NCBI RefSeq assembly: GCF_007570865.1 | Contig: NZ_VLPS01000003.1 | Coordinates: forward strand, 620,001 to 684,000 | Source of the DNA: Atlantibacter subterraneus | GTDB lineage: Bacteria; Pseudomonadota; Gammaproteobacteria; Enterobacterales; Enterobacteriaceae | DNA: 64,000 nucleotides | Direction of reading: 5' to 3' | Part shown: positions 58,007-64,000 of the stretch, piece after piece | Layout of the letters: the number at the start of each line of letters is the position of its first letter | Numbering within the stretch: position 1 is the stretch's first letter | Program-made: the position numbers and the translations under genes | The notes under the pieces: generated by a model | What the model saw: the letters and a program-made list of their open reading frames with translations, nothing else | What the model was told of the DNA's origin: nothing | Databases searched by the model: none

Positions 58007-58179
58007 GCAGGATCACAACATAACACACCGGGCTGGTCGAGCGCATTTCGTGCCGCATGTTATATAAATGTAGTGAAAGGCGTTACACCGCCAGAAAAGA
58101 TAAAGATTCTGCATAGCAACATTTTCGCAACGAGAATAGACTGAAGCACGATACTCTACGGACGATGGATAAGGTTTCT

Positions 58180-60792
58180 ATGACTCAATTGCCACAAGCC
58201 AAATACCGCCACGATTATCGTGCGCCGGATTATTTCATCAGCGACATCGATTTAACCTTTGAGCTGGATGCGCAAAAAACGCGCGTCACGGCGATTAGTC
58301 AGGTGAATCGCCCGCAGGCGTCGGATGCGCCGCTGCGCCTGGATGGCGAATCCTTAACGCTTATTTCTCTTGAGGTGAATGATGAGGCGTGGCCGCATTA
58401 TCGCTTAGAAGATAATGCCCTGATTATTGAGCAACTGCCCGCCCGCTTTACCCTGAAAATCGTTAATGAAATCAGCCCGGCGGCGAACACCGCGCTGGAA
58501 GGGCTGTATCAGTCGGGTGAAGCGCTGTGTACCCAGTGTGAGGCGGAAGGCTTCCGGCACATTACCTGGTATCTGGATCGCCCGGACGTTCTGGCGCGCT
58601 TCACCACCAAAATTATCGCTGATAAAACCAAATACCCCTATCTGCTTTCCAACGGCAACCGCATGGGCCAGGGCGAACTGGAAAACGGTCGTCACTGGGT
58701 CGAGTGGCATGATCCGTTCCCGAAACCGTGCTACCTGTTTGCACTAGTGGCGGGGGATTTCGACGTGTTGCGCGATACGTTCACGACCCGCTCCGGGCGT
58801 GAAGTGGCGCTGGAGCTGTATGTGGATCGCGGCAATGTCGATCGCGCGTCCTGGGCGATGACGTCGCTGAAGAACTCCATGAAGTGGGATGAAACGCGCT
58901 TCGGCCTGGAATATGACTTAGATATCTACATGATCGTCGCCGTTGATTTCTTCAACATGGGCGCGATGGAGAATAAAGGCCTCAATGTCTTTAACTCCAA
59001 ATTCGTGCTGGCGCGTGCCGAAACCGCCACCGATAAAGATTATCTCAATATTGAACGCGTTATCGGTCATGAATATTTCCACAACTGGACCGGCAACCGC
59101 GTGACCTGCCGCGACTGGTTCCAGCTCAGCCTGAAAGAGGGGCTGACGGTGTTCCGCGATCAGGAATTCAGTTCCGATTTGGGTTCCCGCGCGGTTAACC
59201 GCATCAATAATGTGCGCACCATGCGCGCCATGCAGTTTGCGGAAGATGCCAGCCCGATGGCGCACCCGATCCGTCCGGATAAAGTTATTGAGATGAATAA
59301 CTTCTATACCCTGACGGTGTATGAGAAAGGATCGGAAGTGATCCGCATGCTGCACACCCTGCTGGGCGAAGAGAACTTCCAGAAAGGGATGCAGCTCTAT
59401 TTCGAGCGTCATGACGGCAGCGCGGCAACCTGCGATGACTTTGTGCAGGCGATGGAAGATGCGTCAAACGTTGATTTGTCCCATTTCCGCCGTTGGTACA
59501 GCCAGGCCGGTACGCCGGTGGTGAGCGTTCAGGACGACTACAACCCCGAAACCGAGCAATATACCCTGACCATCAGCCAGAGAACGCCGCCCACCGCAGA
59601 GCAAACCGAAAAGCATCCGCTGCATATTCCGTTTGATATCGAACTGTACGATAACGAAGGCAAGGCGATCCCGCTGCAATACAACGGTCATCCGGTGCAT
59701 CACGTACTGAATCTTACCCAGGCCGAACAGACTTTCGTGTTTGATAACGTTTACTTCCAGCCGGTGCCGTCGCTGCTGCGTGAATTCTCCGCGCCGGTGA
59801 AACTGGAATATAAGTGGAGCGATCAGCAGCTCACGTTCCTGATGCGCCACGCCCGCAATGACTTCTCCCGCTGGGATGCAGCGCAGAGCCTGCTGGCGAC
59901 CCATATCAAACTGAACGTCGCCCGCCAGCAGCAGGGCCAGCCGCTGTCGCTGCCGCTGCACGTGGCGGATGCCTTCCGCGCCATCCTGCTGGATGCGCAG
60001 ATCGATCCGGCGCTGGCGGCAGAAATTCTTACTCTGCCATCGCAAAACGAGATTGCCGAGCTGTTTGATGTTATCGATCCGTTAGCGATTGCCGCCGTGC
60101 ATGGCGCGTTAACCCGCACTCTGGCAACGGAGCTGGCTGACGAGTTTTTAGCGGTGTACAACGCCAACAAACTCGACGGTTACCGCATCGAACATGCCGA
60201 TATCGGCAAACGTGCGCTGCGTAATACTTGCCTGCACTATCTGGCATTTGGCGATACGCAGCTGGCCGATAAACTGATCGCCGCTCAGTATCATCAGGCA
60301 GACAATATGACCGACGCAATTGCTGCCCTGTCGGCAGCGGTGGTGGCACAGTTGCCGTGCCGTGAAGCGCTGCTGGCGGAGTATGACGAGAAATGGCATC
60401 AGGACGGGCTGGTGATGGATAAGTGGCTGATGCTGCAGGCTATCAGCCCGGCGCAAGACGTCCTTGCTACGGTGCGCTCGTTGCTCAATCACCGCTCGTT
60501 CAGCATGAGTAACCCGAACCGCATCCGCGCGCTGATTGGTGCGTTCGCTATGCATAACCCGCTGGCATTCCATGCGGCGGACGGCAGCGGCTATCAGTTT
60601 ATGGTAGAAATGCTCACCGAGTTGAACAGCCGTAACCCGCAGGTAGCGTCACGCCTGATCGAACCGCTGATTCGCCTGAAGCGCTACGATGAAAATCGCC
60701 AGCAGCTGATGCGTGCGGCGCTTGAACAGCTTAAAGCGCTGCCCAATCTCTCCGGCGATTTGTTCGAGAAAATCACCAAGGCGCTTGCCTGA
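58180..60792 (+). CDS. pepN: Aminopeptidase N
   Basis: PepN is the main broad-specificity zinc aminopeptidase of the cytoplasm (M1 family). I start at the ATG at 58180 (MTQLPQAKYRHDYRAP), with AAGG seven bases upstream, giving 870 residues as in E. coli; an ATG at 58165 would add five residues. The substrate-binding GAMEN motif is around 261-265, and the zinc motif HEYFH is at 297-301 with the third ligand Glu about 19 residues later (LKEGLTV). The C-terminal alpha-helical domain is complete. It faces ssuE across a strong terminator; in E. coli ssuB is the neighbour. Confidence 0.98.
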   Translation: MTQLPQAKYRHDYRAPDYFISDIDLTFELDAQKTRVTAISQVNRPQASDAPLRLDGESLTLISLEVNDEAWPHYRLEDNALIIEQLPARFTLKIVNEISPAANTALEGLYQSGEALCTQCEAEGFRHITWYLDRPDVLARFTTKIIADKTKYPYLLSNGNRMGQGELENGRHWVEWHDPFPKPCYLFALVAGDFDVLRDTFTTRSGREVALELYVDRGNVDRASWAMTSLKNSMKWDETRFGLEYDLDIYMIVAVDFFNMGAMENKGLNVFNSKFVLARAETATDKDYLNIERVIGHEYFHNWTGNRVTCRDWFQLSLKEGLTVFRDQEFSSDLGSRAVNRINNVRTMRAMQFAEDASPMAHPIRPDKVIEMNNFYTLTVYEKGSEVIRMLHTLLGEENFQKGMQLYFERHDGSAATCDDFVQAMEDASNVDLSHFRRWYSQAGTPVVSVQDDYNPETEQYTLTISQRTPPTAEQTEKHPLHIPFDIELYDNEGKAIPLQYNGHPVHHVLNLTQAEQTFVFDNVYFQPVPSLLREFSAPVKLEYKWSDQQLTFLMRHARNDFSRWDAAQSLLATHIKLNVARQQQGQPLSLPLHVADAFRAILLDAQIDPALAAEILTLPSQNEIAELFDVIDPLAIAAVHGALTRTLATELADEFLAVYNANKLDGYRIEHADIGKRALRNTCLHYLAFGDTQLADKLIAAQYHQADNMTDAIAALSAAVVAQLPCREALLAEYDEKWHQDGLVMDKWLMLQAISPAQDVLATVRSLLNHRSFSMSNPNRIRALIGAFAMHNPLAFHAADGSGYQFMVEMLTELNSRNPQVASRLIEPLIRLKRYDENRQQLMRAALEQLKALPNLSGDLFEKITKALA

Positions 60793-60796
60793 TAAC

Positions 60797-60827
60797 AAAA
60801 CGCCCTTCCAGCTGGAAGGGCGTTTTT
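60797..60827. terminator. Bidirectional terminator between pepN and ssuE
   Basis: AAAACGCCCTTCC (60797-60809) pairs with GGAAGGGCGTTTT (60814-60826), loop AGCT, with U-tracts possible both ways. It starts five bases after the pepN stop and touches the ssuE stop, leaving no room for further ssu genes. Confidence 0.95.
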
Positions 60828-60829
60828 CG

Positions 60830-61405
60830 TTATGCCGACAGCGAGTTCTCTGGCCATTTTAACGCCAGGTGAGAGGTGTCGTGACGGTGTAACGCCTGCC
60901 AGAACGTATCCAGCGCGTCGTCGAGACGATGCTGCAAATTCGCGCTAAACACCGGCTTATGTTGATAATCCAGCACCTGACTGTCATCGGCATAAACGCC
61001 GTGCAGGATCTCCTGCGCTTTCAGCGCGTTTAATACCGGTTTCAGGGCGTAATCCACCGCCAGCAGATGCGCTACGCTGCCGCCCGTTGCCAGCGGTAAC
61101 ACCACTTTTTTCTCCAGCGCCCGTTCGGGCAATAAATCCAGCAGCGTTTTTAACGCGCCCGCAAAGGAGGCCTTATAAACCGGCGTCGCCACGATCAGCC
61201 CGTCCGCCTCCGCCAGCTGCGCACTAAAAGTTTTTAACGCCGGGCTGTCGAAGCGGGCATAGATAAGGTCTTCTGGCGCAAAATTTTGCAGATGCCAGTG
61301 ATAGACCTCCACATCCTGTGCGCTAAGCCGATCGCGGGCATATTCTAACAGCGCGCTGGAGCGGGAAGGAAAGCGAGGGCTACCGGCCAGGGTGATAATG
61401 CGCAT
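60830..61405 (-). CDS. ssuE: SsuE, NADPH-dependent FMN reductase (orphan)
   Basis: SsuE supplies reduced FMN to the alkanesulfonate monooxygenase SsuD for sulfur scavenging. The ATG at 61405, with AGGAG five bases upstream, gives 191 residues; a GTG one codon earlier is less well placed. The FMN/flavodoxin-like motifs [11 protein letters not shown] (about 5-15), [17 protein letters not shown] and [12 protein letters not shown] match E. coli SsuE strongly. The last 15 or so residues diverge ([14 protein letters not shown]). In E. coli ssuADCB follow in one operon; here a terminator and pepN follow at once, so the partner oxygenase and transporter are not in this window. It may serve another flavin-dependent oxygenase or an ssu locus elsewhere. 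Confidence 0.93.
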   Translation of the reverse strand: MRIITLAGSPRFPSRSSALLEYARDRLSAQDVEVYHWHLQNFAPEDLIYARFDSPALKTFSAQLAEADGLIVATPVYKASFAGALKTLLDLLPERALEKKVVLPLATGGSVAHLLAVDYALKPVLNALKAQEILHGVYADDSQVLDYQHKPVFSANLQHRLDDALDTFWQALHRHDTSHLALKWPENSLSA

Positions 61406-61541
61406 CACAGCTCCTTATAACCAATGGTTTTCAAGTTGATAACATTAATAACAATTGGCCCAGTGTCGCAGAGGTGATGCCCTGAGCTAACTGATTTTTC
61501 CGTCGGAGCAATGCCGAATTTCGCATAAATCACCTTAATGA

Positions 61542-61557
61542 GCGGAAACGGTTGCTT
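61542..61557 (+). promoter_or_regulatory. PurR box of pyrD
   Basis: GCGGAAACGGTTGCTT matches the PurR consensus ANGCAANCGNTTNCNT at 9 of 11 fixed positions. It lies 17 bases upstream of the pyrD -35 region. PurR repression of pyrD is established in E. coli. Confidence 0.7.
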
Positions 61558-61573
61558 TATTGCCATAAGTCAA

Positions 61574-61602
61574 TTCACTTTGTGAGCGCATTCACGGATA
61601 AT
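61574..61602 (+). promoter_or_regulatory. pyrD promoter
   Basis: TTCACT at 61574-61579 and GATAAT at 61597-61602 are 17 bases apart. The expected start falls in the GCGCCCCGG run at 61604-61612, as in enteric pyrC and pyrD promoters, where CTP/GTP levels shift the first transcribed base. Confidence 0.7.
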
Positions 61603-61607
61603 AGCGC

Positions 61608-61625
61608 CCCGGTCTGCATACCGGG
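61608..61625 (+). promoter_or_regulatory. pyrD leader hairpin for pyrimidine control
   Basis: CCCGGT (61608-61613) pairs with ACCGGG (61620-61625) around a 6-base loop, six bases before AGGAG. In E. coli and Salmonella, transcripts that start at the upstream C (high CTP) contain the whole hairpin and are poorly translated; those that start further down lose its left arm. Confidence 0.65.
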
Positions 61626-61640
61626 AATCCAGGAGAGTTC

Positions 61641-62651
61641 ATGTACTACCCCTTCGTTCGTAAAGCCCTTTTCCAGCTCGATCCAGAGCGCGCTCATGAA
61701 ATGACATTCCAGCAACTGCGCCGTATTACCGGCACGCCGTTTGAGCGCCTGGTGCGCCAGCGTGTACCGGAAAAACCGGTCTCCTGCATGGGATTGACGT
61801 TTAAAAACCCGTTGGGTCTGGCGGCAGGTCTGGATAAAAACGGCGAATGCATCGATGCGCTTGGCGCGATGGGTTTTGGATCGATCGAGATCGGCACCGT
61901 AACGCCGCGCCCGCAGCCGGGCAACGACAAGCCGAGGATCTTCCGGCTGGTAGAAGCCGAAGGGTTGATCAACCGTATGGGCTTCAACAATCTGGGCGTC
62001 GACAACCTGGTTGAGAACGTCAAGAAAGCCCATTTTGACGGCGTGCTGGGGATTAATATCGGCAAAAATAAAGACACCCCGGTAGAGCAGGGGAAAGACG
62101 ACTACCTGATCTGTATGGATAAAGTGTATGCGTATGCCGGATATATCGCGATCAATATCTCCTCGCCGAATACCCCGGGTTTACGCTCGCTGCAATATGG
62201 CGAAGCGCTTGACGATCTTTTAAGCGCGATAAAAAATAAGCAACAAGAACTGCAAAAACAACATCATAAATATGTTCCTGTGGCGGTGAAGATCGCGCCG
62301 GATCTTTCGCTGGAAGAATTGATCCAGGTTGCCGACAGTTTAGTTCGCCATAATATTGATGGGGTTATCGCCACCAATACCACGCTCGACAGATCGCTGG
62401 TTGAAGGAATGAAACACAGCCAGGAAATGGGTGGGTTAAGCGGCCGGCCACTGCAATTAAAAAGTACCGAAATTATTCGCCTGTTATCTCAGGAATTAAA
62501 TGGCCGGTTGCCAATTATTGGCGTCGGTGGGATTGATTCCCTGATGGCGGCGCGTGAGAAGATGGCGGCAGGCGCAACGCTGATTCAAATTTATTCCGGT
62601 TTTATTTTTAAAGGCCCGCCGCTGATTAAAGAAATCGTAACCCATATCTAA
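61641..62651 (+). CDS. pyrD: Dihydroorotate dehydrogenase (quinone), class 2
   Basis: PyrD oxidises dihydroorotate to orotate at the inner membrane, passing electrons to ubiquinone. It has 336 residues. The N-terminal helical extension (about 1-40) that binds quinone marks class 2. FMN contacts AAGLDKNGE and [12 protein letters not shown] are intact, and the catalytic Ser is Ser175 in [18 protein letters not shown] precedes the ATG. Upstream elements for PurR and pyrimidine control are annotated separately. Confidence 0.98.
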   Translation: MYYPFVRKALFQLDPERAHEMTFQQLRRITGTPFERLVRQRVPEKPVSCMGLTFKNPLGLAAGLDKNGECIDALGAMGFGSIEIGTVTPRPQPGNDKPRIFRLVEAEGLINRMGFNNLGVDNLVENVKKAHFDGVLGINIGKNKDTPVEQGKDDYLICMDKVYAYAGYIAINISSPNTPGLRSLQYGEALDDLLSAIKNKQQELQKQHHKYVPVAVKIAPDLSLEELIQVADSLVRHNIDGVIATNTTLDRSLVEGMKHSQEMGGLSGRPLQLKSTEIIRLLSQELNGRLPIIGVGGIDSLMAAREKMAAGATLIQIYSGFIFKGPPLIKEIVTHI

Positions 62652-62668
62652 GCTTTTTGACTTACAGA

Positions 62669-62705
62669 CAACCAGGGCTTTATTTTGAGCCCTGGTTGTT
62701 TTATA
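62669..62705 (+). terminator. Intrinsic terminator of pyrD
   Basis: CAACCAGGGCT (62669-62679) pairs with AGCCCTGGTTG (62688-62698), 8-base loop, followed by TTTTATATT. Confidence 0.93.
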
Positions 62706-62813
62706 TTCGGGCGCAGTTGCTAATTTAGACATTTTAGTCTTTTCTTTATTAGGGTTATAAACGAAGCGGCAAAAAGGATGATATTTCGTCGCTGGCAGAG
62801 GTGGGGAAAAATG

Positions 62814-63356
62814 ATGCGCATTAAACCGGACGATAACTGGCATTGGTATTTTGACGACGAGCACGACAGAATGATGCTCGACCTGGCTAATGGCATGCTA
62901 TTTCGTTCGCGCTTCGCCCGTAAAATGCTCACACCTGACGCCTTTGCTTCCAGCGGCTTTTGCGTGGATGACGCAGCGCTTTATTTCACCTTCGAAGAAA
63001 AATGCCGTGATTTGCAATTATCTAAAGATCAGCGGGCCGAACTGGTATTGAATGCGCTGGTAGCGATTCGCTTCCTGAAACCGCAGATGCCGAAAAGCTG
63101 GCATTTTCTTTCTCATGACGATTACTGGCAACCCGTGTGCGGCGACCCTGCCTGCGTCTATTTAAGCGATACCCAGGAGAGCGTGAGCCTGCTGGTGGTG
63201 GAGCCGGGCGACAACGCGGCGCTTTGCCTGCTGGCGCAACCGGGATTAACCCTGGCGGGACGCACCATGCAGTTGGGCGATGCGATTAAAATCATGAACG
63301 ACCGGCTAAGACCGCAGTTAATTACCGAAAGCCTTAGCCTCGATCAGGCCGTTTAG
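62814..63356 (+). CDS. zapC: ZapC, Z-ring-associated protein
   Basis: ZapC binds FtsZ and promotes protofilament bundling at the division site. I use the ATG at 62814 ([11 protein letters not shown]), giving 180 residues as in E. coli, with GTGGGG seven bases upstream; the ATG one codon earlier and the frame up to 62778 are less likely. The core [16 protein letters not shown] and the C-terminal [14 protein letters not shown] are conserved. Its stop overlaps that of ycbX on the other strand by four bases, with no terminator between the genes. Confidence 0.95.
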   Translation: MRIKPDDNWHWYFDDEHDRMMLDLANGMLFRSRFARKMLTPDAFASSGFCVDDAALYFTFEEKCRDLQLSKDQRAELVLNALVAIRFLKPQMPKSWHFLSHDDYWQPVCGDPACVYLSDTQESVSLLVVEPGDNAALCLLAQPGLTLAGRTMQLGDAIKIMNDRLRPQLITESLSLDQAV

Positions 63357-64000
63357 TTTTCCAGCGTAACGGCCCCTACCGGAATACAGCTGCAGCACAG
63401 AATGGTGCCATCATCGCCGACGGCGCTCTGTTTTAACGCTTTTACTTCCCCGTCAACTAACCGAATCCGACAGCTTCCACAGATGCCAGCCCGGCACGAA
63501 TAGGGGACGCGGATGCCCTGTTGCTCAAGCTGTTCCAGCAGGATTTGCTGGTTATTGCCTTTAAAGGTCGTTCCCTGCCAGGTAATGGCTACGGCGCTTT
63601 GTGGCGCGGTTTCCACTTCAATCGCTTCCACAACCTCTCCCGGACCGTAAAGCCGCGCCGGTTTAATTTTCAGGATTTCCACTTCATCGCCCACGTGAAT
63701 AATACCGCTCTCCCGGGCGATCAGGTTCTGGCCGAAATCCACGTCTCCGCTATCGTCCTGGGCGGTGCGGAACGATTGTAACGTCGCCAGCGGTTCCCCT
63801 GAAGGATGCTTCATGCCGCGTTCCGGGCTAACGGTGGTAAAAATGCAGCGGCTACAGGGTTTCGCGAGGTCAAAGGTCACGCCGCCGATGCGAATCACCT
63901 CCCAGGTATCTTCCTCCCAGGCCTGAGCGCCAGCCACCACGATATTCGGCCTGAACTGGGTCATTTTGACGCTGGCGGGGCAGCGCTGCTGCAAATCGCG
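63353..64000 (-). CDS. ycbX: YcbX, MOSC-domain molybdoenzyme (partial)
   Basis: This is the C-terminal part (about 215 residues) of YcbX; the frame stays open to the window edge, so the N-terminus is outside. E. coli YcbX has 369 residues and reduces N-hydroxylated bases such as 6-hydroxylaminopurine, protecting against base-analogue mutagenesis. The end of the MOSC domain is visible with the conserved Cys in KPCSRCIF, the presumed molybdenum ligand region. A [2Fe-2S] ferredoxin domain follows with C-x4-C-x2-C (CRAGICGSC) and a final CCSC. The linker between the two domains is diverged from E. coli. Confidence 0.93.
   Translation of the reverse strand, partial: RDLQQRCPASVKMTQFRPNIVVAGAQAWEEDTWEVIRIGGVTFDLAKPCSRCIFTTVSPERGMKHPSGEPLATLQSFRTAQDDSGDVDFGQNLIARESGIIHVGDEVEILKIKPARLYGPGEVVEAIEVETAPQSAVAITWQGTTFKGNNQQILLEQLEQQGIRVPYSCRAGICGSCRIRLVDGEVKALKQSAVGDDGTILCCSCIPVGAVTLEN

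Overview
The window is a contiguous piece of ordinary enterobacterial core chromosome. Nearly every protein matches an Escherichia coli K-12 counterpart in sequence, length and order across the clpS-clpA to ycbX segment. It is not E. coli itself: several units I recall from K-12 at these positions are missing (serW tRNA, dmsABC, ycaM, ycaL, ssuADCB), the FtsK linker is shorter, and the OmpF-type porin is clearly diverged and closer in style to Klebsiella OmpK35. I read it as a non-Escherichia member of the Enterobacteriaceae (Klebsiella/Enterobacter/Kosakonia-like). I cannot fix the genus from sequence alone.

Layout. 1-4 kb: N-degron proteolysis and translation (clpS, clpA, infA, aat). 4-8.6 kb: cytochrome bd assembly transporter and thioredoxin reductase (cydC, cydD, trxB). 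9-17 kb: lrp, ftsK, lolA, rarA, serS. 17-19 kb: ycaC and ycaD. 19-23.3 kb: anaerobic formate module (pflA, pflB, focA). 23.7-26.3 kb: ycaO and ycaP. 26.5-32 kb: serC-aroA, then cmk-rpsA-ihfB. 32-39.4 kb: ycaI-msbA-lpxK-ycaQ-ycaR-kdsB, an envelope run with a DNA glycosylase inside it. 39.5-41.2 kb: ycbJ and elyC, convergent. 41.3-48.5 kb: cmoM-mukF-mukE-mukB, the condensin operon. 48.8-52 kb: peptidoglycan enzymes ldtD and mepK, then gloC. 52-58 kb: aspC, ompF, asnS and pncB on the minus strand. 58-64 kb: pepN, orphan ssuE, pyrD, zapC, and ycbX cut by the window end.

Themes. Aat, ClpS and ClpA are consecutive steps of one N-degron pathway. FtsK, MukBEF and ZapC link chromosome segregation to division. 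LpxK, MsbA and KdsB serve lipid A-core synthesis and export. LdtD, MepK and ElyC act on the wall and carrier lipid. Clear intrinsic terminators, many bidirectional, separate most transcription units.

I found no tRNA or rRNA gene, IS element, prophage, CRISPR array, toxin-antitoxin pair or defence island. I see no undescribed multi-gene system. The items most worth a second look are the missing cargo at conserved junctions (especially ssuE without its transporter genes), the altered porin constriction loop, candidate PurR boxes at aspC and pyrD, the lrp leader hairpin, and two plus-strand KOPS octamers that both lie in Walker A codons.
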